Assembly: GCA_903873965.1 (NCBI GenBank)
Contig: CAIQQO010000002.1
Location: forward strand, 1 to 56,254
DNA length: 56,254 bases
Direction: 5' to 3'
Origin: an uncultured bacterium
GTDB taxonomy: Bacteria > Chloroflexota > Anaerolineae > J036 > Brachytrichaceae
Shown here: piece by piece, positions 18,198 to 27,161 of the stretch
Layout of the letters: each line of letters begins with the position of its first letter
Position numbering within the stretch: position 1 is the first letter of the stretch
Made by a program: the position numbers and the translations under genes
The notes under the pieces: model-generated
What the model saw: the letters and a program-made list of their open reading frames with translations, nothing else
The model's database searches: none
Told to the model about the DNA's origin: nothing

Positions 18198-19712
18198 ATG
18201 GCAAGTCACAATCCGAAACAACCGAATATCCTTTTTATACTCACTGACGATCAAGGCGCATGGGCCATGGGCTGCGCAGGAAATGGCGAGATACGAACGC
18301 CCAACCTGGATCGTATCGCGGTTACAGGCATTCGTTGCGAGAACTTTTTCTGCGCTTCTCCTGTATGCTCGCCGGCGCGTGCATCGATCCTGACTGGCCG
18401 TATACCATCACAACACGGCATTCACGACTGGCTGCGTGTTGGTAACTACGTCAGCCCGAATAGTGCAGCAGAAGATCAAAGCGCCGTCGAGTATCTACGC
18501 GGCGTGCGCGGGTATACCGACACGTTGGCAGAAAACGGTTATGTCTGCGGCCTCAGTGGGAAATGGCACCTCGGTGACAGCGCGAGGCCTCAAAAAGGTT
18601 TTACGTTCTGGCACGTCTTCCCGTGGGGTGGAGGGAATTACCATAATGCAGACATCCTGCGCAACGGCGTACTTGAGAATGACCAACGCTATCTCACAGA
18701 TGTCATCACTGAAGGAGGGTTGCAGTTCCTTGACTCACAAGCAGCGGTGGATGCCCCTTTCTACCTAAGCGTACATTACACTGCGCCGCATTCGCCATGG
18801 GAGCACGGTCAACATCCGGAGGAACTGACAAGCCTCTATGCCGGACTGGATTTCGCCACATGCCCGAACATCGCAAAGCACCCATGGCAGATCAACAGCG
18901 CACCACGTGGTGAGGGCGACCGGCGCATCGAGCTCTTAACGGGCTATTATGCGGCTGTCAGTGGAGTAGATCGCGGCGTAGGTCAACTACTGGAAAAGCT
19001 GGAGCAGATGGGCATTCTGTCCAATACTCTCGTCATCTTCACAAGCGATAACGGTATGAACATGGGACATCACGGCATCTGGGGCAAGGGCAACGGGACA
19101 TTTCCTCTAAACATGTACGACTCATCGGTCAAAGTGCCTATGCTAATATCGCGACCTGGGCACGTTGCGCAGGGCGTTGTTGAGACGCGGTTGCTCAGTC
19201 ATTACGATTTGATGCCAACCTTGCTTGAATATGTAGGTCTAGACGGCGCGGAAACAGCAGACCTACCCGGACGTAGCTTTGCGCCTCTGCTGCGCGGACA
19301 AGTGGCGGTTGAGCGCGATCATGTTGTGGTGTGCGATGAATATGGCCCAGTGCGGATGATCCGCGAGTGCGAGTGGAAATATATTCACCGTTACCCTTAT
19401 GGACCACATGAGCTATATGATTTGGTCAACGATCCCGGCGAAGAACTCAACCTGGTAAACGATACCTCTCAAGAAGCACGCTTGACGGACATGCGTTACA
19501 AATTAGCTACCTGGTTCGCACGATTTGTTCACCCTGCCATGGACGGTTCGAAAGAACCAGTGAGTGGTAAAGGGCAGATTGACCGCGCCGGTTTAGTAGG
19601 AGATGGGCGCACAGCATTCGCAGATGACTGGTGGTACATCGACGCTTCAGGTAACCGCCGCGACGACTTCATTGCGCATCGTCAGACGCGCTACTTTACT
19701 GGGAAAGAATAG
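18198..19712 (+). CDS. Sulfatase (type I, formylglycine-dependent)
   Basis: A 504-residue alkaline-phosphatase-fold sulfatase. Metal ligands D17 and D18 lie in ILFILTDDQG and the maturation signature C57-S-P-A-R is followed by ASILTGR; C57 must be oxidised to formylglycine by an FGE/anSME enzyme that is not encoded in this window. The C-terminal metal site TSDNGMNMGHHG is present. There is no signal peptide, matching the adjacent fucosidase, so both probably desulfate and trim imported fuco-oligosaccharides in the cytoplasm. Translation appears coupled to the fucosidase gene. Exact sulfate position unknown. Confidence 0.93.
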   Translation: MASHNPKQPNILFILTDDQGAWAMGCAGNGEIRTPNLDRIAVTGIRCENFFCASPVCSPARASILTGRIPSQHGIHDWLRVGNYVSPNSAAEDQSAVEYLRGVRGYTDTLAENGYVCGLSGKWHLGDSARPQKGFTFWHVFPWGGGNYHNADILRNGVLENDQRYLTDVITEGGLQFLDSQAAVDAPFYLSVHYTAPHSPWEHGQHPEELTSLYAGLDFATCPNIAKHPWQINSAPRGEGDRRIELLTGYYAAVSGVDRGVGQLLEKLEQMGILSNTLVIFTSDNGMNMGHHGIWGKGNGTFPLNMYDSSVKVPMLISRPGHVAQGVVETRLLSHYDLMPTLLEYVGLDGAETADLPGRSFAPLLRGQVAVERDHVVVCDEYGPVRMIRECEWKYIHRYPYGPHELYDLVNDPGEELNLVNDTSQEARLTDMRYKLATWFARFVHPAMDGSKEPVSGKGQIDRAGLVGDGRTAFADDWWYIDASGNRRDDFIAHRQTRYFTGKE

Positions 19713-19847
19713 CCATCGAAGCCTCAGTGACTACCAACGAACGGCCTTCGCATGAACTTCATCATGAGTGCATCAGTTCTCAATCTAGAATCGCACCAAA
19801 TCACATAACCAGAATCAGGTCTTGGAACCTGTAATCGTCAATGGCAC

Positions 19848-19880
19848 ATCCAAGCAGGTATGTTTGATAGCTGCTTGGAT
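19848..19880. terminator. Hairpin between convergent sulfatase and dehydratase genes
   Basis: A perfect 10-bp stem (19848-19857 with 19871-19880) with a 13-base loop lies in the 246-bp convergent gap 19713-19958, which holds no credible gene. There is no T-tract, so it is a putative bidirectional terminator or mRNA-stabilising element. Confidence 0.5.
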
Positions 19881-19958
19881 CAAGTTGCAGTTTGAGAACT
19901 ACGTACAGGTATGGGCTTGTGCCGTATTTTTCCGAACACAACTTCTGTCTGCTATCAG

Positions 19959-20963
19959 CTACACCGCATATTCCGCATTCGCCTGATTGATCAGGGCATT
20001 GATATAACCTATGCTATAGGCCATACCAATGCGGTGGTCACCACCCATGAGTGGGATATGATCAGCGATGACGACGCCGTCAAAGTCAATCTTACGCAAA
20101 GCTTTCATCACTTTGGCCATATCCATATAGCCATTGTCGAGGAACGTCTCTTTAAAGTGTGGCAGCGGTTGATCTACGTTGCGCAGATGCACCTTGAAGA
20201 TGCGTTTCTTGGCGCCGAAGTCGGCAATGGTTTCAAGCACGCCCTTCCCCATCAACGGTCCCCCTTCCAGCCAGCAGCCGACGCATAGACACATGCCAAC
20301 GTTGGGGCTTCCGGCATAGTCGAGTGCTTTCATGTAACCATCATAATTGCCAAATACACAACGCGGAATGCCAGCCAATTCTGGCACAGGCGGATCATCA
20401 GGATGGATGCCAATACGTACACCAGCTTCTTCTGCAACGGGTGCCACTTCGCGTATGAAGCTTGCAAAGTTCTCCCAGATTTCCTCCTGGGTATACTTTC
20501 GTCCATGTGTCAACGGGCCGACATACTGACGACCGATCCAGTCACCTTTCACGGCCTTTTCAAGGTCAAAAGCACGTGCAATCGCACCGCCGCGTGTTTC
20601 TTCACGCTCTGTACTCCAGATGCCATTGGCCATATGGGCATAGGTCGTGTAAGGGATGCCGGCCTTGCCAAGATCGCGTAGATGCTTTTTGTATTGCTCA
20701 ACCTTAGCATTGCGGTTCTCAAGGTTCAGGACGATGGCATCTTGATTGTGGACATCATAGTTGCCAAAACCATAAACGTGTATACCGTGATCTTCATATA
20801 GTTTGCGACGACTGGCGTAATACTCGGCGCTGGATTTCGTTTCACCTGTCCATAACACAACCCATTCTGCCCCTAACTGTTGATACAGTTTGATATCATC
20901 ATCATTTGGCTCCGGTGAGGCTTGAAGAGCCATCTTGATCCCGGCCTCGACTTTTGGCATCAT
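19959..20963 (-). CDS. Mannonate dehydratase (UxuA)-like TIM-barrel enzyme
   Basis: A 334-residue xylose-isomerase-like barrel. Motifs match UxuA: GIHPDDPPVPELAGIPR, a Cys-x-Gly-x-Trp variant CVGCWLEGG, HLRNVDQPLPHF and a MDMAKVMKALRKIDFDG segment before the final ADHIPLMGGDH. UxuA dehydrates D-mannonate to 2-keto-3-deoxygluconate; in this setting a related six-carbon or deoxy-sugar acid such as fuconate is possible. It is about 60 residues shorter than E. coli UxuA. An AGGAG site lies 11 bases before the ATG. The gene converges on the sulfatase gene and diverges from the SGNH hydrolase gene. Confidence 0.8.
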   Translation of the reverse strand: MMPKVEAGIKMALQASPEPNDDDIKLYQQLGAEWVVLWTGETKSSAEYYASRRKLYEDHGIHVYGFGNYDVHNQDAIVLNLENRNAKVEQYKKHLRDLGKAGIPYTTYAHMANGIWSTEREETRGGAIARAFDLEKAVKGDWIGRQYVGPLTHGRKYTQEEIWENFASFIREVAPVAEEAGVRIGIHPDDPPVPELAGIPRCVFGNYDGYMKALDYAGSPNVGMCLCVGCWLEGGPLMGKGVLETIADFGAKKRIFKVHLRNVDQPLPHFKETFLDNGYMDMAKVMKALRKIDFDGVVIADHIPLMGGDHRIGMAYSIGYINALINQANAEYAV

Positions 20964-21102
20964 ATTCGTTCATGCTCCTACTAGTAATCACCTTAATGTA
21001 CTCGAATTTGCCAATTTCACCATCACGGACAAGGTACGTATTGACGAGGAATGTACCATCTCTCACTTACATCAAAAACCACAGCAAACGGTAAGATGAA
21101 GT

Positions 21103-21939
21103 ATGACTTTTGACCAGATTGTTTACCTGATTCAGTTCATTCATCCTGACAAACGATACGCATGGCTGCCGGGAAAACTCAGCAATGAAGCATTATCAGC
21201 CTGGTTCGGAATCGACCCAGAGGCATATGCATCAATACGCGCAGAGTTTGATGCACATGTGCAAACTGCGGCTCAAGCATTGCTTAATGACACGCATTTT
21301 GCAATGGCTTTGGATCGACTGCCCATTATGGATGATGAAATTGTCGTTGGACTCGGTGACAGCCTGACCGATGACTGGCAATCATGGTTCGAAATACTAC
21401 ACAGCGTCTGCGCACAGCGCGGGAAATCAGTCAGGTTCATCAATGCGGGTATCTCTGCTGATTCAACAACCGATATCTTCAATCGGTTTATCGACATCGT
21501 ACGGCTACAACCCGCATGGATCATCTGCGCATGCGGCGCCAATGACACGTGGTTCTGGACTGATTCGCCTACTAAGTTAGCCGTCAGTATCGAAGAGACA
21601 AAGAATAATCTAGTCGCAATGAGGCAGTATGCCGCAACACACACGAAGGCAAACTGGATCTGGTTTACACCACCGCCGATGATTCCGGAAAAAGTTAAGG
21701 CGCATTGGTATCAAGGGGCCTTTCAGATGATGTCTCGAAACGAAAACTTAACAGCAATTGCCGATATCATCCTTGCAGAACCAGAACCAGTCGTTGATCT
21801 ACAGAAGATTTTTGGCATGCCTGCGAACGTCGACTTGCTCATGGAAGATGGTCTACACCCTAATCTGTATGGGCACATGGCGATTGTGAGAGCACTGGTC
21901 ACGAAGTTAAGCGCAGTTTGGCAGGATGATCCATACTAG
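21103..21939 (+). CDS. SGNH/GDSL-family hydrolase (esterase)
   Basis: A 278-residue protein. After a ~75-residue N-terminal helical part, the SGNH blocks appear in order: S87 in GDSLTD, G116 in INAGIS, N147 in GANDTW, and the D249-H252 dyad in EDGLHPNLYGH. Such enzymes remove acyl groups from carbohydrates, lipids or other esters. There is no signal peptide. The 991-residue putative glycosidase starts 31 bases downstream, so a sugar O-acetyl- or acyl-esterase role is the best guess. It is transcribed away from the mannonate dehydratase-like gene. Confidence 0.85.
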   Translation: MTFDQIVYLIQFIHPDKRYAWLPGKLSNEALSAWFGIDPEAYASIRAEFDAHVQTAAQALLNDTHFAMALDRLPIMDDEIVVGLGDSLTDDWQSWFEILHSVCAQRGKSVRFINAGISADSTTDIFNRFIDIVRLQPAWIICACGANDTWFWTDSPTKLAVSIEETKNNLVAMRQYAATHTKANWIWFTPPPMIPEKVKAHWYQGAFQMMSRNENLTAIADIILAEPEPVVDLQKIFGMPANVDLLMEDGLHPNLYGHMAIVRALVTKLSAVWQDDPY

Positions 21940-21970
21940 ACACGAGCAATCCTGATCAAGGAGCGATGTC

Positions 21971-24946
21971 GTGTCACAACAACCAATTCAATTGGCCATG
22001 ATGGACTGGCCTTGGAAAAGCGAAGATCCGGCCATTCACATCATCTTGGTGTCTGATAAGCAATTTACTAACCTCGCCAATCACCCGGATGAAGCCATCG
22101 AGAAGATATTCCCGCAGGATCCGGAGCCAATCAGCCTGCGTGAACACTGCCGCCGTGGCGCAGAACGCGGTGCGACCAAACTCCTGGTCGCCTACGACTA
22201 CTTTTTCGGCGGTAGTCAACGCGACCTTTATCCGGACACTGCTGAGTTTCAAGAGACACTCAAGAAAATCAACGATGTTGCACGCGAGTATGGACTCGGG
22301 CTGGAACCAAGTATTCTGTCACCTTTGGAGCTCGGGGTAGGCTATCGCGCCAAAACGGGTGAGTCTGGGCGATGGATGCACTACCGTGAAGGTCTGAGAG
22401 ACACATCTACTGGGGAGTACACGGTTATGATGTGGCAGAACACTCGCTGGTGCAACAACAAAGGCCCGACACCGATACAACTGATCGGTGCGCGTGCATT
22501 TGCGTTTAGCGAGAGTCGCATCCCTGGAACCCCCTATTTTGCCGTAGATGCTTCACAGATGATTGAGCTAGATCCTCCGAAAATCGAGCCAATGGCGGGA
22601 ACGGATGTTGAACTCGGACAGATGCCAGGCGGGGTCGCACAGCCCGAAGCCATGTTTGAGGCAACGCGGGTGCGCGTGCACGGCACCAGCGGGCCATCAG
22701 GGAAGAACCGTGTGTTGGTTGTACTGCAGTATGCCACCGTCGAAATGGATTACTTCAGTCCTGCAGTTACGGCATTTGTCGATTCACTCATCCAGCAGTA
22801 CCATGATCGCGACATTGATCTGGCTGGTATTTACTCAGATGAGATGCACATCCAGCAGGATTGGTCATATCACAATCACTTCGACAATGGTCAGTTCAAC
22901 CTCAGATACGTGTCAACCGGCTTCGAACGAGCGTTCGCAGAGAAATATGGCGACCAATACGGGACAGGCATCGCTGACTTTGCTCGATATATGGTCTATT
23001 TCGCTGGCAACCAACACGATTTCCTCGCCACACATGAACCCAAGTTGCCGTGCCAGCATGTCTTTGGCTCAACGGCGGACGATATCCAGAAAACCTTACG
23101 CTTTCGCCGCGACTATTTTGATTTCCTTGAAGGCAGTATCGTCAATCTGATGAATGGCGCACGAGAGAAACTGGAGCAGTTGGCAGGGCACACTCTTGAT
23201 TTGTATTATCACGCCACATGGGCAGAATCACCAACGTGCGACGCGATTGCACCTGGAGGCGTGCATGACACATGGTCCGCCGATGAACACTGTAGCCGAT
23301 ATGAATACACGCCCGACTTCGTGTGGTCAAACACTGTTCATCAGGCATCAGCGGCTTGCGCCAACTACTTCAAGTGGAATGAGTTTCTGACCGGTGGTAA
23401 CAACGATGTGCCAGAAGGAGGTTACGCTGACCGCAACTATTATGCGCGCGCCCTGGCTTGTTCACTGGCTGCACTTAACCGAAAACCTCTTGCCAGCGCC
23501 GGCATGTGGGGCTTTCCAAAACAGGTCGGCGAACGCATGCTGGCTGTGAGTGAAGTGTACGGCGCCTTGGGACATCCTATTTTCCGGTCAGTAGAGGATT
23601 ACGCGCCACGTTGCATTGAAGTGTTATTCGTATATCCGCAAGACCTTGTAGCCGTAGATGAACGCTTCGGCAGTTGGATGGCTCTTTACGGTTACGCAAA
23701 CTATATCAGTGCAGAAAAACTAGCCGAACTAGGGCAAGTAACAGTGGACGGCAAGATGACTGTGCGCCGTGCAAACTATGGAACGATTTGCGTTCAATAT
23801 GAGCCATTTCCATCCGAGCAGCTACTCAACCTGCTGCGCGACTTCGTCACAGCGGGCGGGACAGTAATCTGGTCAAGCGTCCCACCGTTGAGTAAGTCCA
23901 TAGGCCAGTGCAACGTGACAGGTTGGCTCGCTGATGTATTCGGCGTGGGTGTTCTCACTAGCGCGGATCCACTTGGTATGCCTTTACCTGCGCGGCAGAT
24001 AAACTTTAGCGACGCATTCAAAGGCGTCGCTTCTCAAAGCATCTTAACCGACTTTGTCGTTGATCGCGTTTTTGCACTTCAGCCATTAAACGGGGCAACA
24101 CCTGTCGCATGGGTGAATACAGGCGGACCTGCCGGCCAAATCTGCTGCGGTGTGCATAAGCATCACCCCGGTGGCGGGCAGGCGCTGTACCTTGGTTTCC
24201 GTCCACGCGATGACCAGGCTGCATCCACTGGATCTGAGGCACGATCCTGGTACGAGATTCTGAATACGCTTGGTGCCTATCCGGGCACCAAGGAGGGTAG
24301 CCAAGACAATCCAAGTGTTCTGTCGCGAAACACTGACTTGCTGACGTGCGCGTTCCCCAATGGCGCCCTTGCCGTGTGCAGGCATTTTAAGGATTATCCG
24401 GAGAACTGGTCTGGAGGTTTCTTCCGCGACGAGGTGGCGGACGCACAAATCATTGCTACTCGACCACTCGCTGATGATCTCATTGGCTTAACCGATTGGA
24501 ATGTAGCTGGTCAAACCATCACTTACCAAGGTCGACACGCCGTAGTATGGCGAAGCGATGATTCTGGCAGACTGATTGCATTTGCCGGTATTGGAACATC
24601 TGGCATCCGAATTAACGGAGTTGACTGTAAGTGGTCCGAGTCACCCGTGGATATCGCCTGGCATCCGCTACATCCTGATCAACGAACGGTTTTCTATATT
24701 CCACGCTTCCGCGTATGGTGCGGCAACTCCGCACACATCAAACTGCCATTGAACCTCGGCGATACTCACATTGAGGTGTGGCGTGGAGCACACCTACCCA
24801 TGGGCGATGAACCACGCAAAGCGCTGTTCGGGCGTGCCGGCTATGGCAGTAGCCAGGTTCCTTTTACTATTGAACATGGCAGCCTGGTAATAAACATCAA
24901 TGAAGAGAGCAGGTGCCACTGGTTGTACGTGGTCCAACCGACTTAG
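21971..24946 (+). CDS. Large uncharacterised protein, putative TIM-barrel glycosidase with GATase-like domain
   Basis: A 991-residue protein I cannot place in a named family. Residues ~1-540 read like a glycoside-hydrolase barrel, with IYSDEMH at 288-293 carrying an Asp-Glu pair where a catalytic acid could sit. Residues ~548-660 look like the GATase-like domain seen in GH42-type enzymes (CIEVLFVYPQDL, YGTICVQYEPFPSEQLLNLL, FVTAGGTVIWSS). A beta-rich C-terminus follows. No signal peptide. The start is GTG with an AAGGAG site upstream. It follows the SGNH hydrolase gene closely. Function is inferred from fold-like features and sugar context, not from recognised homology. Confidence 0.75.
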   Translation: MSQQPIQLAMMDWPWKSEDPAIHIILVSDKQFTNLANHPDEAIEKIFPQDPEPISLREHCRRGAERGATKLLVAYDYFFGGSQRDLYPDTAEFQETLKKINDVAREYGLGLEPSILSPLELGVGYRAKTGESGRWMHYREGLRDTSTGEYTVMMWQNTRWCNNKGPTPIQLIGARAFAFSESRIPGTPYFAVDASQMIELDPPKIEPMAGTDVELGQMPGGVAQPEAMFEATRVRVHGTSGPSGKNRVLVVLQYATVEMDYFSPAVTAFVDSLIQQYHDRDIDLAGIYSDEMHIQQDWSYHNHFDNGQFNLRYVSTGFERAFAEKYGDQYGTGIADFARYMVYFAGNQHDFLATHEPKLPCQHVFGSTADDIQKTLRFRRDYFDFLEGSIVNLMNGAREKLEQLAGHTLDLYYHATWAESPTCDAIAPGGVHDTWSADEHCSRYEYTPDFVWSNTVHQASAACANYFKWNEFLTGGNNDVPEGGYADRNYYARALACSLAALNRKPLASAGMWGFPKQVGERMLAVSEVYGALGHPIFRSVEDYAPRCIEVLFVYPQDLVAVDERFGSWMALYGYANYISAEKLAELGQVTVDGKMTVRRANYGTICVQYEPFPSEQLLNLLRDFVTAGGTVIWSSVPPLSKSIGQCNVTGWLADVFGVGVLTSADPLGMPLPARQINFSDAFKGVASQSILTDFVVDRVFALQPLNGATPVAWVNTGGPAGQICCGVHKHHPGGGQALYLGFRPRDDQAASTGSEARSWYEILNTLGAYPGTKEGSQDNPSVLSRNTDLLTCAFPNGALAVCRHFKDYPENWSGGFFRDEVADAQIIATRPLADDLIGLTDWNVAGQTITYQGRHAVVWRSDDSGRLIAFAGIGTSGIRINGVDCKWSESPVDIAWHPLHPDQRTVFYIPRFRVWCGNSAHIKLPLNLGDTHIEVWRGAHLPMGDEPRKALFGRAGYGSSQVPFTIEHGSLVININEESRCHWLYVVQPT

Positions 24947-24963
24947 GCGATGTGATGATCCAA

Positions 24964-25009
24964 AATATGGCGCCGGGAGCTACAAAGGCCCGCCCACCGG
25001 CGCCATATT
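24964..25009. terminator. Bidirectional hairpin terminator between convergent genes
   Basis: A perfect 13-bp GC-rich stem with AT ends (24964-24976 pairing with 24997-25009) and a 20-base loop sits at the junction of the putative glycosidase gene and nudC. Its right arm lies within the last codons of nudC. The AAAATA/TATT ends give short A and T tracts on both strands. Confidence 0.7.
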
Positions 25010-25927
25010 GAACCACGCTGCAATCAGATGATACGAGATCGCCACTGATGTCGGAATCCCGACAGTGCCAGACGTAAGTGCATCTCGCAACTCTTGTCGA
25101 GTGAACCATCGCGCATCGCCAAGCTCGTTATCATGCAAGTGGATTTCTTCTGTTGACGCTTCAGCATGAAACCCCAACATCAAGGATGCCGGAAATGGCC
25201 ACGACTGCGAGCCATAATAGCGAGCCTCTTTTAGCTTGACGCCGGCTTCCTCGTAAACCTCACGCGCAACGGCTTGATCAGCGCTCTCCCCTGGTTCGAT
25301 GAAACCGGCAAGTGTTGAGTAACGTCCCGTTGGCCAGGAATTCTGGCGACCAAGAAGGCACCGATCGCCTGAGAATACGAGAACGATAATGCACGGATCC
25401 GTACGAGGATAGTGCTCTGTCGCACACTCCAGTTTAGAACACTTGAGCACGTGGCCGCCAAGGCCACTCACCGTGGGACTTCCGCAGATACCGCAATAAC
25501 GATGACGCTCATGCCAGTAAACCATCGCGCGTGCATAGGCCATCACCGCCCAGTCGGCTGCATTGAGTTGTTCGCCAACGGAACGCATGTTTGACCACGC
25601 ACCAAATTCAGTCAATGGCGCGGTTTCACTATCCTTCAACCCGATCGAGAAAACTGCGTGATTGTCATGCCAGCCGAGATAGGTCACTGAAGCAGCTTGT
25701 GGTAAATGGGTCGCTGTCTGCGCCACATTCAATCGTGCTGCAGATATAGGCGCACGCGTGACCAGATTCTGGGACTTCCAGAGTGGGATGAACTCCGTAG
25801 AAGGATCTGTCATGCGCGCCAACAGCCATGCCGAGTCACCACGCTTGTCGTGACCTCGCTCAAGAGCCTCAGATAGTTCATACGGAAAGCGTGAAATCGA
25901 AGTGATGTCAAGTGGTGAGTGTTTCAT
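24980..25927 (-). CDS. nudC: NAD(H) pyrophosphatase / NAD-cap RNA hydrolase NudC
   Basis: A 315-residue Nudix enzyme that cleaves NADH to NMNH and AMP and removes NAD caps from RNA in known members. The zinc ribbon is C145-x2-C148 with C163-x4-C168. The Nudix box begins at G208 (GFIEPGESADQ) and ends in REVYEEAGV. The NudC fingerprint SQ-x-WPFP follows at 240-246 as SQSWPFPAS. The N-terminal NudC-like domain spans ~10-140. The start codon overlaps the stop of the divergent URO-D-like gene (ATGA), so it is last in the URO-D/GH35 operon. Confidence 0.95.
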   Translation of the reverse strand: MKHSPLDITSISRFPYELSEALERGHDKRGDSAWLLARMTDPSTEFIPLWKSQNLVTRAPISAARLNVAQTATHLPQAASVTYLGWHDNHAVFSIGLKDSETAPLTEFGAWSNMRSVGEQLNAADWAVMAYARAMVYWHERHRYCGICGSPTVSGLGGHVLKCSKLECATEHYPRTDPCIIVLVFSGDRCLLGRQNSWPTGRYSTLAGFIEPGESADQAVAREVYEEAGVKLKEARYYGSQSWPFPASLMLGFHAEASTEEIHLHDNELGDARWFTRQELRDALTSGTVGIPTSVAISYHLIAAWFNMAPVGGPL

Positions 25928-27153
25928 ATTCCGACTCGCGAACGAACCAGGTCAGTCCAGGTGCGGAGACGATGGCGATCCGCGATACGATAAACGTCAC
26001 GATAGATGAACTCGAGGTTACAGTCACGCGCAGCGTCATAGGTCTCATCGATATCCTGCTGCAATGCGTCCCAGTCGGGTACTGTTTCACTGATTGGCCA
26101 TGGCCGTGGTTTACGCGAAAACACGCCGGTACGCCCTAGTTTCTCAGCCATAATATTCTTGTCACACCAGGGAGATATCGAGACACTGCGGATGTGCGGG
26201 ATTTGGGACTTAATCAGGTCCCATCGATCATGTACTGGTTCACAGCAACCGTAATAGATCAATCCAAATCGACTGCACAATTCCGCCATATACGGTAGAA
26301 AGAACTGTGCAAACATACCAGGCGAAATCATGGTTGTTTCCTGCGACTCCATCCATATCCACACATCGCGCTGGCGTACCTTCGCAGAATCCACGTCTTG
26401 AGGAAGGCTGGTAGTGCATCCTGGACTACCAGATCCCACCAATTCCCAGCCGGTGTGATTGAAACCAAGTAATGCCTCGGACTCAAGCCAGTCGAAATAG
26501 GCAAGCCGATCATCGGTCAGGTAGCGCATGATGCGATGTAGAGAATCAGGTTCGTCATAGGTCCATGCCAGCAGGTTATCGTTGCCAATCAACTTGAACA
26601 GGTCTTGAGTCAATCCGGCAAACAAACCACCAGTGCCATGCAGAACGACCGGCAGGATATCACCAAAACAATCCTGGAGTTGCCCGTAGTGCGCCAGTGT
26701 TGACGCACGATCGACTAGCCAGGAACGACGGTGGAGTTTGTCGATATCGGCAGGTGTTTTAACAGGATGGTTATAGATGTACCCGATCTCTCCGCCTGTG
26801 CCATCAGTGGCGTGATCAGCATAGAGCGGCACCCCAAAATCCGGCCAGTTGATCTCCCAATAGACTCGAAAGAATGCCGGCACAGCAATGTCATCACCGA
26901 CCTCTTCAGCATGACGAATCATTCGGCGCATCCGCAATTCTATGCTGCGTAGAAATGGCTGCTGGCAAATGAGTTCCGATGACTCTATGTAGTTTTCAAG
27001 AAGCGCTGTCTCGAACAGCACCATCGGACGTTCACCGCGTAGATCGTGAAGCGCCGTCCATAGACGTCGTCGTTCTGACATGATGGGTTGCGAGGCAAGC
27101 TCCATCCAAGCGGATGCGAGTTTGCGGAGCTGTTGGCGTTCGTTTGTATTCAC
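25924..27153 (-). CDS. Divergent URO-D-superfamily-like protein, GCCE variant
   Basis: A 409-residue protein similar in layout to the other URO-D-like proteins but more diverged. It begins with a 30-residue helical extension before WTALHDLRGERPMVLFE. The late barrel strand that normally carries HxCG reads Y301-G302-C303-C304-E305-P, so the His ligand is lost while a Cys is kept; C330 in SISPWCDK could be another ligand. The start is GTG with an AGGA site six bases upstream overlapping the stop of the GH35 gene. It is coupled to nudC downstream. Function unknown; the fold assignment is fairly likely. Confidence 0.7.
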   Translation of the reverse strand: MNTNERQQLRKLASAWMELASQPIMSERRRLWTALHDLRGERPMVLFETALLENYIESSELICQQPFLRSIELRMRRMIRHAEEVGDDIAVPAFFRVYWEINWPDFGVPLYADHATDGTGGEIGYIYNHPVKTPADIDKLHRRSWLVDRASTLAHYGQLQDCFGDILPVVLHGTGGLFAGLTQDLFKLIGNDNLLAWTYDEPDSLHRIMRYLTDDRLAYFDWLESEALLGFNHTGWELVGSGSPGCTTSLPQDVDSAKVRQRDVWIWMESQETTMISPGMFAQFFLPYMAELCSRFGLIYYGCCEPVHDRWDLIKSQIPHIRSVSISPWCDKNIMAEKLGRTGVFSRKPRPWPISETVPDWDALQQDIDETYDAARDCNLEFIYRDVYRIADRHRLRTWTDLVRSRVGI

Positions 27154-27161
27154 GTAAATTC

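Noticed and set aside
22605-23150. A 181-codon open frame inside the putative glycosidase gene
   Set aside because: It overlaps a much longer coherent protein in another frame, and its translation is rich in Cys, His, Met and Ser with no motif.
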